From Inquilinus ginsengisoli_B (lineage in GTDB: Bacteria; Pseudomonadota; Alphaproteobacteria; DSM-16000; Inquilinaceae), in assembly GCF_050434925.1 (NCBI RefSeq), contig NZ_JBNDJK010000001.1:1116001-1180000 (forward strand): 64,000 nucleotides of DNA, in the 5' to 3' direction. Every line of letters starts with the position of its first letter. Position 1 is the stretch's first letter. The notes under the pieces were generated by a model, which saw nothing but the letters and a program-made list of their open reading frames with translations, was not told where the DNA came from and searched no databases. The translations under genes were made by a program, and so were the position numbers. Shown one piece after another: positions 43,403 to 52,658 of this stretch.

Positions 43403-44261
43403 GTGGCGCAGGATGTCTGGTCCGGCACCGCGCCGGCCAAGGTCAATCTCTACCTCCATGTCGTCGGCAAGCGCGCGGACGGCTACCACCTGCTCGACAA
43501 GCCTGGTGGTGTTCGCCGACGTCGGCGACGGGCTGACCCTTGAAGTGGCGGAGGCGCCACGCCTGACCGTCACCGGCCCCTTCGCCGGCGCCATCCCCCC
43601 GGGCGACGACAATCTGGCGCTGCGCGCGGTCCGGCGCCTCGCCGCCGCGGCCGGGCGGCCGGACGGCATCGCCGTCACCCTCGACAAGCGCCTGCCGGTG
43701 GCGGCCGGGATCGGAGGCGGCTCGGCCGATGCCGCGGCCGTGCTGCGCGGCCTTGCCGTGCTTTGGGACCTGGCGCCGGACGACTCGCGCCTGCTCGAGG
43801 TCGCGGCCGGGCTCGGCGCCGACGTCCCGGTCTGCCTCGCTGGCCGCACCGCCTGGCTCGGCGGCATCGGCGAGCGGCTGGAGCCGGGGCCGGACCTGGC
43901 CGGCGTGCCGATCCTCCTGGTCAATCCCGGCGTGCCGCTGTCGACGCCCGACGTGTTCCGGGCCCGCAGCGGCGGCTTCTCGGCCGAGGCCCGTTTCGCC
44001 GAGGCGCGGCCGACGCTGGAGCGGCTCTGTGCCCTTCTGGCCGGGCGCGGCAACGACCTCGCCACGCCGGCAACGTCCCTGGTGCCGGTGGTCGGCGAGG
44101 TGCTGTCGGCGCTGGCGGCGCAGCCGGGCTGCCGCCTGGCCCGGATGTCGGGCAGCGGCGCCACCTGCTTCGGCCTGTTCGATGGCCCGGCGGCGGCGAA
44201 GGCCGCCGAGGCGGCGCTGGCCGGCCGCGGCTGGTGGGCGGCGGCCGCGGCGCTGCTGTAA
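43403..44261 (+). pseudogene. ispE: ispE (4-diphosphocytidyl-2-C-methyl-D-erythritol kinase) with a one-base frameshift
   Basis: The N-terminus (from GTG 43403: AQDVWSGTAPAKVNLYLHVVGKR then ADGYHLLD) and the rest (SLVVFADVGDGLTLEV to the stop at 44261) are in different frames. One extra A at 43499-43500 separates them: removing it restores HLLDSLVVF, the normal IspE sequence. All GHMP-kinase motifs are intact (PAKVNLYLHVVGKR; LPVAAGIGGGSADAAAVLR; ARMSGSGATCFGLF). The enzyme phosphorylates CDP-methylerythritol in the MEP isoprenoid pathway and is normally essential, so a sequencing error, or a second copy elsewhere, is more likely than true loss. Confidence 0.85.
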
Positions 44262-44397
44262 CCGGTCGCAGCCTCTCGGAATGATCCGCGCTGGCCGGCC
44301 GAAGCCCGTGCTGGTATGAAGCGCGGTCGCGCGGGATCGACCGATCCGCGGGATCTATAGGTGCAGCCCGCCATCGCGGCGGCTGCTGGGAATGCGG

Positions 44398-46011
44398 ATG
44401 ACCGACGCTCTTTCCGCCGCGTCCGCCCGGCCCGGATCCACGCGATCCGCCGGCTGGCTGCGGCTCGACACCCCCCAGGGGGCGATATTCTGGCTGATCC
44501 TGCTGGGCGGGCTGCTGCGGCTCGCCTTGGCCTGGGCGCTCGGCTACGGCAACGGCGAATCCTACTACGTCGCCACCGCCCGCTTCTGGGCGCTCAGCTA
44601 TTTCGACCAGCCGCCGCTGTTCCTGTGGCTGACCCACGCCATGATCGGCTTCGGCGATGCCGAGCTGTGGCTGCGCCTGCCCTATGTGCTGATGTTCGGC
44701 GTCTCGACCTGGCTGATGTACCGGTTGGGCGCCACCCTGTTCGGCGCCTGGGCCGGGGTCTGGGCGGCGCTGCTGCTGAACCTGTCGGCCGTGTTCTTCC
44801 TCAGCGTCGGCAGCTGGGTGCAGCCGGACGGCCCGCTGTTCCTGTTCCTGCTCGCCGCGGCGTACTGCACCGCCCGGGTGGTGGTGCCGGAGCCGGAGAC
44901 GCTGTCGCCGCGCGCCGCCTGGGGCTGGTGGCTGGCCGCCGGGGTCTGCTTCGGCCTGGCGCTGCTGTCGAAATACCACGCCTCGCTGATGATGGCCGGG
45001 CTGCTGCTGTTCCTGCTGACCACCCCGGGGCGGCGGCGCTGGCTGGCCCATCCGGCGCCCTGGATCGCGGTCGTCATCGCCTTCGCCATCTTCTCGCCGG
45101 TGCTGATCTGGAACGCCGAGAACCAGTGGGTGTCGTTCCTGTTCCAGAGCGGCCGCAGCTCCGGCGGGCGCTTCCGGCTCGACTGGCTGGGCCAGAACAT
45201 CGGCGGCCAGGCGATCTGGCTCTTGCCCTGGATCTGGCTGCCGATGATCTGGGTGTTCGGCGCCGGGCTGTTCCGCGGGCCGAAGGACCTGCGGGCCTGG
45301 TTCCTGGTCAGCCTCGCCATCATCCCGATCGTGCTGTTCACCGCGGTCGCCTCCTGGGCCAAGGTCGGCGCCCATTTCCACTGGCAGGCGCCGGGCTACC
45401 TGATGCTGTTCCCGCTGCTCGGCGCCGCCACGGCGCGGTGGCTGGAAGCCGGCAGCCGTCCCGCCCGGGTCTGGCTCAAGGCGTCGGCCATCGCCACGGT
45501 GGTGGTGCTGGTGGTGCTGGGCAGCCACACCGCCACCGGCTGGATGCGGGCGCTGCCCTATCTCGACCGGGCCACGATCGAGAAGGACCCGACGCTGGAG
45601 GGGCTGGACTGGACCGACCTGCGCGCAGCGGCGCAGGAGCGCGGCTGGTTCGGCCGGCCCGGCCTGTTCGCGGTCGGCACGCAATGGCACCAGGCGGGCA
45701 AGATCGATGTCCAGCTCGGCGACCGGCTGCCGGTGCTGTGCCTGTGCGAAGACCCGCGCAACCTGGCCTTCGGCTGGAACCAGATGGATTTCGCCGGCCA
45801 TGACGCGGTGATCATCGGCCAGGACGAGTTCCTGAAGAAGTTCGACGAGCGCTGGCGGCCCTATTTCGCCTCGGTCGAGCCGCAGCCGGACATCATCGTC
45901 CATCGCGGTGGCCGGGCCGAGCTGACCCTGCACGTCTACACCGCGCGCGGTTTCAAGGCGCCCTGGCCGCTGCCGCTGCCGCCGAACGCACCGTGGGAAA
46001 CGGCGAAGTGA
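44398..46011 (+). CDS. Glycosyltransferase family 39 (ArnT/PMT-like membrane transferase)
   Basis: A 537-residue polytopic inner-membrane protein. The conserved acidic loop after TM1 is seen as NGESYYVATARFWALSYFDQPPL, shown in parts: NGESYY and DQPPL. About 11 membrane helices and a periplasmic C-terminal domain follow. Such enzymes transfer a sugar from an undecaprenyl-phosphate carrier onto lipid A or another envelope acceptor on the periplasmic side. A second ATG at 44398 has TGGGA six bases upstream and is preferred over one at 44392. It overlaps the next gene, which probably makes and flips the donor, by one base (ATG within TGATG). Confidence 0.87.
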   Translation: MTDALSAASARPGSTRSAGWLRLDTPQGAIFWLILLGGLLRLALAWALGYGNGESYYVATARFWALSYFDQPPLFLWLTHAMIGFGDAELWLRLPYVLMFGVSTWLMYRLGATLFGAWAGVWAALLLNLSAVFFLSVGSWVQPDGPLFLFLLAAAYCTARVVVPEPETLSPRAAWGWWLAAGVCFGLALLSKYHASLMMAGLLLFLLTTPGRRRWLAHPAPWIAVVIAFAIFSPVLIWNAENQWVSFLFQSGRSSGGRFRLDWLGQNIGGQAIWLLPWIWLPMIWVFGAGLFRGPKDLRAWFLVSLAIIPIVLFTAVASWAKVGAHFHWQAPGYLMLFPLLGAATARWLEAGSRPARVWLKASAIATVVVLVVLGSHTATGWMRALPYLDRATIEKDPTLEGLDWTDLRAAAQERGWFGRPGLFAVGTQWHQAGKIDVQLGDRLPVLCLCEDPRNLAFGWNQMDFAGHDAVIIGQDEFLKKFDERWRPYFASVEPQPDIIVHRGGRAELTLHVYTARGFKAPWPLPLPPNAPWETAK

Positions 46012-47126
46012 TGCGCTACGAGCTTGCCGTGGTGGTGCCGACGCTGAACGAGGTCGGCAATGTCGGGCGGCTCGTCGAGCTGCTCGACGCGGCCCTGACC
46101 GGGATCGCCTGGGAGGTGATCTTCGTCGACGATGATTCGACCGACGGCACCGCCGAGGCGGTCTACAAGATCGCCGAGACCCGGGACAATGTCCGCTGCC
46201 TGAAGCGGATCGGCCGGCGCGGCCTGTCCTCGGCCACGGTCGAGGGCATGATGGCGACCGGTGCGCCCTATCTCGCGGTGATGGACGCCGACCTGCAGCA
46301 TGACGAGTCGCTGCTGCCGCAGATGCTGGCCCGGCTGAAGGCCGACACGCTCGACATCGTCGTCGCCAGCCGCTTCCTGCCGGGCAGCGACCTCGGCACC
46401 TTCTCCGAGAAGCGCGAGCGCCTGTCCGGCCTCGGCATCCGCCTCGCCCGCATGGTGGTGCCGCGCGAGCTGAGCGACCCGCTCAGCGGCTTCTTCATGC
46501 TGCGCCGGCCGCTGATCGAAGAGGTCGCGGACCGGCTGAACGGGCAGGGCTTCAAGATCCTGCTCGACATCTTCGCCTCGGCCGGGCGCCCACTGCGCTT
46601 CGCCGAGCTGCCCTTTGTCTTCCGCAGCCGGCTCAGCGGCGAAAGCAAGCTCGACTTCGCCGTGAGCCTGGAATTCCTGATGCTGATCTTCGACAAGGTG
46701 CTGGGCGGGACGATCCCGGCCCGCTTCATCCTGTTCGTCATGGTCGGGCTGTCCGGCGTGGCGGTGCAACTGGCCCTGGTCGGGCTGTTCCTGCACGCCT
46801 TCGACTGGGACTTCTACTGGGCCCAGGCGGTGGCGACCGTGGTGGCGATGTCCACGAACTTCGCTCTCAACAACCGCATCACCTATCGCGACAAGCAGCT
46901 GCGCGGCCGCGACTTCCTGCGCGGCCTCTTGTCCTTCTACGCCGCCTGCGCGATCGGTGCCGTGATCAACCTGCAGGTGGCCGAGTTCCTGTACGAACAA
47001 CACCTGCCCTGGGCGCTCGCCAGCTTCCTCGGCGCCGCCCTGTCCTCTGTCTGGAACTTCGGCGTCACCTCGACCTTCACCTGGAGCAAGCGCGCCCGCA
47101 CGCGGACCCAGGCGGCCGGGGAATAG
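46011..47126 (+). CDS. GT2 glycosyltransferase fused to GtrA-like membrane domain
   Basis: A 371-residue protein. The N-terminal GT2 domain (about 1-225) resembles dolichyl/undecaprenyl-phosphate mannose synthase: VVVPTLNEVGNVGRLVELL, VIFVDDDSTDGT and VMDADLQHDE (the metal-binding DAD), with RLSGESKLDF. The C-terminal GtrA-like domain (about 240-360) has four membrane helices, including FALNNRITYRD and SVWNFGVTSTFTW, and would help translocate the lipid-linked sugar. One polypeptide thus combines donor synthesis and flipping, and the overlapping upstream GT39 would use the product. Confidence 0.9.
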   Translation: MRYELAVVVPTLNEVGNVGRLVELLDAALTGIAWEVIFVDDDSTDGTAEAVYKIAETRDNVRCLKRIGRRGLSSATVEGMMATGAPYLAVMDADLQHDESLLPQMLARLKADTLDIVVASRFLPGSDLGTFSEKRERLSGLGIRLARMVVPRELSDPLSGFFMLRRPLIEEVADRLNGQGFKILLDIFASAGRPLRFAELPFVFRSRLSGESKLDFAVSLEFLMLIFDKVLGGTIPARFILFVMVGLSGVAVQLALVGLFLHAFDWDFYWAQAVATVVAMSTNFALNNRITYRDKQLRGRDFLRGLLSFYAACAIGAVINLQVAEFLYEQHLPWALASFLGAALSSVWNFGVTSTFTWSKRARTRTQAAGE

Positions 47127-47145
47127 CGGTCGCCCGGGAGCGCGG

Positions 47146-47781
47146 TCAGCACATCGCCGGCTCGGTCTCGCGCCGGAACGACCGGAACAGCTCGCCGACG
47201 CTGCGGGTGCCGGTCTCGACCAGGTCGAAGCGGCGGCCGAAGCGGATCCAGTCGACCATCAGCCCGACCATCAGGCAGGTGAGGGTGCTGGCCGCCACAT
47301 CGGGCGGCCAGGCCGGGCTCAGCCGGCCGGAGTCCCGCGCCATGGTGAAGGCTTGGCTCATGGTCGCCCGCATATGGTCATGCGCCTCGCGCTGCCGGGC
47401 CAGCGCCGCCAGCATCTCGCCGACATACTCGCAGCGGCAGGTCAGGATGGTGAACACCCGCTGGCGCTGCTCGTCCTCGGTCAGGGCGATGAAGCTCTCG
47501 ACCATCGCCTGCTCGACCAGACCCAGCGGGTCGGGATGGCCGTCGGCCATCGCCCGCTCGACGATGTCCTCCGCCGGCAGCTTCACCCGCTCGTGCAGCG
47601 CCTCGAACAGCTCGACCTTGTTCTTGAAGTGCCAATAGATGGCGCCCCGGGTCACCCCGGCGGCGTTGGCGATCAGCTCCAGCGAGGTGCGCGACACCCC
47701 GTCGACGAAGAACAGCCGCTCCGCTGCGTCCAGGATTTTCTGCCGGGTCTCTTCCGCCTCGGCCTTGGTGCGGCGTGCCAT
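47146..47781 (-). CDS. TetR-family efflux-pump repressor (AcrR/TtgR-like)
   Basis: A 211-residue repressor with the AcrR-group N-terminus RRTKAEAEETRQKILDAAERLF and the DNA-recognition helix GVTRGAIYWHFKNKVELFEAL (each a family block). The C-terminal ligand domain begins near residue 85. The ATG at 47781 has GGAG-rich sequence upstream. It is divergent from an RND pump operon, with a TACATAC-type palindrome 31 bases before its start and a second one in front of the pump, as with E. coli acrR/acrAB. It is therefore the likely drug-responsive repressor of that pump and of itself. Confidence 0.92.
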   Translation of the reverse strand: MARRTKAEAEETRQKILDAAERLFFVDGVSRTSLELIANAAGVTRGAIYWHFKNKVELFEALHERVKLPAEDIVERAMADGHPDPLGLVEQAMVESFIALTEDEQRQRVFTILTCRCEYVGEMLAALARQREAHDHMRATMSQAFTMARDSGRLSPAWPPDVAASTLTCLMVGLMVDWIRFGRRFDLVETGTRSVGELFRSFRRETEPAMC

Positions 47782-47811
47782 GTCTCTACTCCTCTCCCCC
47801 TTTTTTCTCTT

Positions 47812-47831
47812 TACATACGTCCAAGTATGTA
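47812..47831. promoter_or_regulatory. AcrR-like operator O1 next to the TetR gene
   Basis: TACATAC (47812-47818), six bases, GTATGTA (47825-47831). The arms are identical to the half-sites of the E. coli AcrR operator as I remember it, but the spacing is 6 rather than 10 bases. The position fits autorepression. Confidence 0.65.
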
Positions 47832-48125
47832 TATAAGTCCATCCCTGCATGATGTCCCGGAGGCCCCGGGATGTGTGCGGTGCAAAAGATTCCGGCAGCG
47901 GGAAGGGGTTGTCGTGAGCTCAGCCATCCGGGATTCGGGGTGCGCCCCGACATTATTCCGTCTTTCCGGAGACCGGCTGCCGCGTCTCTCCCGATAACAA
48001 CTCTTAATATGTCGGCTCGGCCTCCGCCATTGCCCGGGCGGCCAAGAGCAGGCATTCTGGGGATGCGCCGATAGGACGGTGTGGGGGTCGAATGAAACGT
48101 CTTGGGGATCTTGCGCATCTCTGAA

Positions 48126-48147
48126 ACATACATTCTGGAATGTATGT
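48126..48147. promoter_or_regulatory. AcrR-like operator O2 in front of the RND pump
   Basis: Perfect inverted repeat: arms ACATACATTC (48126-48135) and GAATGTATGT (48138-48147) around TG. Half-sites and spacing match the AcrR operator of E. coli acrAB closely. It lies 79 bases before the adaptor start and probably overlaps the promoter. About 290 bases between O1 and O2 hold no gene; they include a TCCCGG/CCGGGA hairpin near 47854-47870. Confidence 0.75.
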
Positions 48148-48225
48148 AAAGCAATCCTGCGCTGCAGCCCGTCGTTCAAATTTATTGTGCAGTGCGAAAA
48201 ACTCTGAGGCAAAGGTGCGGTCACC

Positions 48226-49392
48226 GTGAGCAAGACGTCATCAATTCGCGCCGTCGCATTGGCCGTCACCCTGGCCGCCGCGCCGATTCTTGCATCTTGC
48301 AACGAAAACACCGGTGAAGCCCAGGCCCAGACGCAATCCGCGCCGCCGCCGCCGGAGGTGACGGTGCAGGAGGTGGAGGCCGGTCCGGTGCCGCTGACCT
48401 ACACCTACGCCGCCCGGGTCTCGGCCTTCCGCGAGATCGAGGTGCGCGCCCGCGTCGGCGGCATCCTGCTGAAGCGCGACTACACCGAAGGCGAGCGGGT
48501 GGCGGAAGGGCAGGAGCTGTTCCGCATCGACCCCGCCACTTACCAGGCCGAGGTGGCGCGCGCCCAGGCTCAGCTGCAGCAGTCCCAGGCCCAGCTTGCC
48601 AACGACCGCGTCAACGCCGAGCGCGCCGCCAAGCTGTTCGCCGCCCGCGCAGGGTCGGAGCGCGACCGCGACGACGCCGCGGCCAAGGTCCGCACCGACG
48701 AGGCGGCGGTGGCCACCACCCAGGCGCAGCTGAAGACGGCGCAGCTCAACCTCGACTACACGACGGTGACGGCGCCGCTGGGCGGCATGACCAGCATCGA
48801 GGAGGTGCCGGAGGGCAGCCTGATCAGCGCCAACGGCCTGCTGACCCGGATCACCCAGCTCGACCCGGCCTATGTCAGCTTCTCCTTCAGCGACGCCGAT
48901 TTCGCCGAGATCCGGCGGTTGCTCGACGAGGGCAAGGCCGACGGACCGAAGGACCGCCGCTTCCCGGTGTCGGTCAAGCTCGGCGACGGGCGGACCTATG
49001 AGCATGGCGGCACCATCAACTTCACCGACAGCATCGTCGACGACCAGACCGGCACGATCCGCGCCCGGGCGATGCTGCCGAACGCCCAGGGCATCCTGAT
49101 GCCGAACCAGTTCGTCCGGGTCACCGTCGGCGGCCTGGCGCTGAAGCAGGGCATCGTGGTGCCGCAGGTGGCGGTGATGCAGGGCCCGCAGGGTCCCTTC
49201 GCCTATGCGCTGGGCGAGGGCGACAAGGCCGAGGCCCGGCCGCTGACGCTCGGCCGCGAGGTCGAGGGCGGCTGGCTGGTCGAGGCCGGCCTGAAGGCGG
49301 GCGACCGGATCATCACCGAGGGCGTGATCAAGGTCCGGCCGGGCAGCCCGGTGCGCCCGTCCGGGGCCAAGGTGGCGCAGGTGGCCCCGTGA
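48226..49392 (+). CDS. RND efflux periplasmic adaptor lipoprotein (AcrA/MexA-like)
   Basis: A 388-residue adaptor with a lipoprotein signal (ALAVTLAAAPILASC; Cys about 25). The order is lipoyl half (YAARVSAFREIEVRARVGGIL), alpha-hairpin rich in Gln/Ala (about 100-170), lipoyl half (LDYTTVTAPLGGMTS), then beta-barrel and a C-terminal domain ending VIKVRPGSPV. The start is GTG 48226 with AAAGGTG upstream. Its stop overlaps the transporter start (GTGA). A divergent TetR and two AcrR-like palindromes indicate drug-inducible control. Confidence 0.93.
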   Translation: MSKTSSIRAVALAVTLAAAPILASCNENTGEAQAQTQSAPPPPEVTVQEVEAGPVPLTYTYAARVSAFREIEVRARVGGILLKRDYTEGERVAEGQELFRIDPATYQAEVARAQAQLQQSQAQLANDRVNAERAAKLFAARAGSERDRDDAAAKVRTDEAAVATTQAQLKTAQLNLDYTTVTAPLGGMTSIEEVPEGSLISANGLLTRITQLDPAYVSFSFSDADFAEIRRLLDEGKADGPKDRRFPVSVKLGDGRTYEHGGTINFTDSIVDDQTGTIRARAMLPNAQGILMPNQFVRVTVGGLALKQGIVVPQVAVMQGPQGPFAYALGEGDKAEARPLTLGREVEGGWLVEAGLKAGDRIITEGVIKVRPGSPVRPSGAKVAQVAP

Positions 49393-52300
49393 TCTCCCGC
49401 TTCTTCATCGACCGGCCGGTTTTCGCGGCCGTCCTCTCGATCGTCATCACCCTGGCCGGGCTGGTGGCGATGCGGGTGCTGCCGATCGCGCAGTATCCGG
49501 AGATCGTGCCGCCCGAGGTGACGGTCTCGGCCAGCTATTCCGGCGCCAGCGCCGAGACCGTGGCCCAGACCGTCGCCGCGCCGCTGGAGCAGCAGATCAA
49601 CGGCGTCGACAACATGCTGTACATGCGGTCGACCAACACCGGCGACGGCACCATGACGCTGACCGTCACCTTCAAGATCGGCACCGATCCCGATCAGGCG
49701 ACGATCAACGTCAACAACCGGGTCCAGCGCGTGCTGCCGACCCTGCCGCAGGAGGTGCAGCGCACCGGCGTCCGCGTCGACAAGAAGTCGAGCTCGATCC
49801 TGCAGGCGGTGATCCTGCACGACGAGAGCGGGCAGTACGACCCGATCTACCTGAACAACTACGCGCTGCTGAACGTCATCGACGATCTCAAGCGCGTGCC
49901 CGGCGTCGGTGATGCCACGCTGTTCGGCGCCGGCAAGGACTATTCGATGCGGATCTGGCTGCGGCCGGACAAGCTGGCGCAGTACAGCCTGACGCCCAGC
50001 GACGTCTCCGCCGCGATCCGGGAGCAGAACGCCCAGTTCGCCGCCGGCCGATTCGGCGAGGAGCCGGATGCGAGCGGCCTCGCCTTCACCTATTCGGCCA
50101 CCACCGACGGCCGCCTGCCGAACGCCGAGGCGTTCGAGAACATCATCCTGAAATCCGACAGCAACGCGGCGACGCTGCGGCTGAAGGACGTGGCGCGGGT
50201 CGAGCTCGGCGCCCAGGCCTACAACTCCGCCGCCAACTACAACGGCAAGCCGGCCGCCGCGATCGGCATCTACCTGCAGCCCGGCGCCAACGCGCTGGAG
50301 ACGGCGGAGGGGGTCAAGGCCCGGATGGAGGAGCTGAAGCAGGCCTTCCCCGACGGCATCACCTACGCCATCCCCTACGATACCACCCGCTTCGTCCAGG
50401 TCTCGATCGACGAGGTGATCAAGACCTTCATCGAGGCGATGGTCCTGGTCGTGCTGGTGGTCTTCGTCTTCCTGCAGAACCTGCGGGCGACGCTGATCCC
50501 GGTGATCGCCGTGCCGATCTCGATCCTCGGCACCTTCGCCGGGATGTACATCCTCGGCTTCTCGATCAACCTCCTGACTCTGTTCGGCCTGATCCTCGCC
50601 ATCGGCATCGTCGTCGACGACGCGATCGTGGTGCTCGAGAATGTCGAGCGCATCATGCGCACCGAGAAGCTGCCGCCGAAGGAAGCGGCGCGGAAGGCGA
50701 TGGACGAGGTCTCGGGCCCGGTCATCGCCATCGTGCTGGTGCTGTGCGCCGTGTTCGTGCCGGTCGCCTTCATGGGCGGGCTTGCCGGCGAGATGTACCG
50801 CCAGTTCGCCGTCACCATCGCGGTCTCGGTCACCATCTCCGGCATCGTCGCTCTGACGCTGACCCCGGCGCTGTGCGCCCTCATCCTCAAGCCCGGCCAC
50901 CACCAGCCGGCGCTGCCGTTCCGCTGGTTCAACCGGGTGTTCGACGGCATCACCTCAGCCTACACCGCCGGGGTGCGCTTCTTCCTCAAGCGCTTCGCCA
51001 TCGGCCTGCTGCTGTTCGCGGGCTTCGCCGGGGTGGCGGGCTATCTGTTCCAGAAGATCCCGGGCTCGCTGGTGCCGGATGAGGACCAGGGCTATCTGAT
51101 CGTCGCCGCCTTCCTGCCGCCCGCCGCCTCGCTGGAGCGGACCGAGAAGGCACTGTCCGAGGCGACCCGGAACATCCTGAAGCACCCGGCGGTCAGCGAG
51201 AGCATCGACGTGCCCGGCTTCGACCTGCTGTCGGCGGCGCAGAAGACCTATGGCGGCGTCGTCTTCGTGCCGCTGAAGGACTGGTCGCAGCGCACCGACC
51301 CGGCGCTGGACGCGCGCAACCTGCCGGGTCCGTTCATGGGCATGAATGCCGGCATCAAGGACGCCATGGTGCTGGCCTTCAACCCGCCGCCGATCATGGG
51401 CATGAGCACCACCGGCGGTTTCGAGGCCTACGTCCAGGACCGCACCGGCGCCGGCTATCCGGCCCTGGCCGAGGCGACGCAGAGGCTGGTCGACGCCGCC
51501 GCCAAGCGGCCGGACCTGGCCGGGGTGCGGTCCCAGTTCAACATCGCCATCCCGCAGTACAAGCTCGACGTCGACCGCGAGAAGGCGCGGGCGCTGGGCG
51601 TGCCGATCTCGTCGATCTTCGACGCGATGCAGGCCACTTTCGGCAGCCTCTACGTCAACGACTTCACGCTGTACGGCCGCAACTACCGCGTCAGCCTGGC
51701 GTCGGAGGGCAGCTTCCGGCAGCGGCCGGAGGATCTGAAGCAGGTCTTCGTCCGCGCCGACAGCGGCGCCATGATCCCGATCGACGCCTTGGTGAAGAGC
51801 CGGCGGGTCGTCGGCCCCGACCAGGTCGAGCGCTTCAACATCTTCCCGGCGGCGAAGATCATGGGCGGCCCGGCCCCGGGCTTCTCCTCCGGCCAGTCGA
51901 TCGCGGCGATGGAGCAACTGGCCAAAGAGGTGCTGCCCCAGGGCTATGCCCTGGCCTGGACCGGCTCGGCCTTCCAGGAGCAGTCGACCGGCGGCTCCGG
52001 CAACCAGGCGCTGCTGTTCGGCCTGGTCATGGTGTTCCTGATCCTGGCGGCGCAGTACGAACGCTGGTCGCTGCCGATCGCGGTGCTGACCGCCGTGCCC
52101 TTCGCCCTGTTCGGGGCGCTGGTCGCGGTCTGGCTGCGCGGGCTGCAGAACGACGTCTACTTCCAGATCGGCCTGGTCACCCTGATCGGCCTCGCCGCCA
52201 AGAACGCGATCCTGATCGTCGAGTTCGCGGTGCTGAAGCGCGAGGAGGGGATGAGCGCCTTCGACGCGGCGCTGGAGGCGGCAAAGCTGCGCTTCCGGCC

Positions 52301-52535
52301 GATCGTCATGACCTCGCTGGCGTTCATCCTGGGCTGTCTGCCGCTGGCCATCGCCAGCGGCGCCGGCTCGGCCAGCCGCCACTCCATCGGCACCGGCGTG
52401 ATCGGCGGCATGCTCGCCGCCACCGTCATCGCCACCTTCTTCATTCCGATGTTCTACCGGCTGATCGCCTGGCGCGATCGCAAGCAGCCGGCAACGGAAG
52501 CGGGGCCCGCCTTCCCCCAGGCGGAGCATCCGTGA
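49389..52535 (+). CDS. RND efflux transporter (HAE1, AcrB-like)
   Basis: A 1048-residue proton-driven multidrug pump. Seen: FFIDRPVFAAVLSIVITLAG, the porter-domain IAQYPEIVPPEVTVSASYSG, the TM4 motif GIVVDDAIVVLEN, and the TM10 motif AAKNAILIVEF, with complete length. Start GTG 49389, overlapping the adaptor stop by 4 bases. Of the three RND transporters in the window this one has the best-defined regulation. No outer-membrane channel follows; the next plus-strand gene is unrelated. Confidence 0.95.
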   Translation: MISRFFIDRPVFAAVLSIVITLAGLVAMRVLPIAQYPEIVPPEVTVSASYSGASAETVAQTVAAPLEQQINGVDNMLYMRSTNTGDGTMTLTVTFKIGTDPDQATINVNNRVQRVLPTLPQEVQRTGVRVDKKSSSILQAVILHDESGQYDPIYLNNYALLNVIDDLKRVPGVGDATLFGAGKDYSMRIWLRPDKLAQYSLTPSDVSAAIREQNAQFAAGRFGEEPDASGLAFTYSATTDGRLPNAEAFENIILKSDSNAATLRLKDVARVELGAQAYNSAANYNGKPAAAIGIYLQPGANALETAEGVKARMEELKQAFPDGITYAIPYDTTRFVQVSIDEVIKTFIEAMVLVVLVVFVFLQNLRATLIPVIAVPISILGTFAGMYILGFSINLLTLFGLILAIGIVVDDAIVVLENVERIMRTEKLPPKEAARKAMDEVSGPVIAIVLVLCAVFVPVAFMGGLAGEMYRQFAVTIAVSVTISGIVALTLTPALCALILKPGHHQPALPFRWFNRVFDGITSAYTAGVRFFLKRFAIGLLLFAGFAGVAGYLFQKIPGSLVPDEDQGYLIVAAFLPPAASLERTEKALSEATRNILKHPAVSESIDVPGFDLLSAAQKTYGGVVFVPLKDWSQRTDPALDARNLPGPFMGMNAGIKDAMVLAFNPPPIMGMSTTGGFEAYVQDRTGAGYPALAEATQRLVDAAAKRPDLAGVRSQFNIAIPQYKLDVDREKARALGVPISSIFDAMQATFGSLYVNDFTLYGRNYRVSLASEGSFRQRPEDLKQVFVRADSGAMIPIDALVKSRRVVGPDQVERFNIFPAAKIMGGPAPGFSSGQSIAAMEQLAKEVLPQGYALAWTGSAFQEQSTGGSGNQALLFGLVMVFLILAAQYERWSLPIAVLTAVPFALFGALVAVWLRGLQNDVYFQIGLVTLIGLAAKNAILIVEFAVLKREEGMSAFDAALEAAKLRFRPIVMTSLAFILGCLPLAIASGAGSASRHSIGTGVIGGMLAATVIATFFIPMFYRLIAWRDRKQPATEAGPAFPQAEHP

Positions 52536-52608
52536 GACGGGGTCGCCCCACGGCCCCGTCTCGGTCCCGGTCGTCCTTGCTGCCCCTCGACGACCGGGAC
52601 TCCTAAGC

Positions 52609-52642
52609 GGACGGGGCGCGGACCGCAACCCGCGCCCCGTCC
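52609..52642. terminator. Strong GC hairpin between convergent genes
   Basis: GGACGGGGCGCGG (52609-52621) pairs with its complement at 52630-52642 around an 8-base loop. Just upstream is a second hairpin, CCCGGTCGTC / GACGACCGGG (52566-52598). They sit between the RND gene and the convergent ankyrin gene. The lack of a T-run makes this a probable rather than certain terminator. Confidence 0.45.
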
Positions 52643-52658
52643 GTCAGCTCTCATCGGT

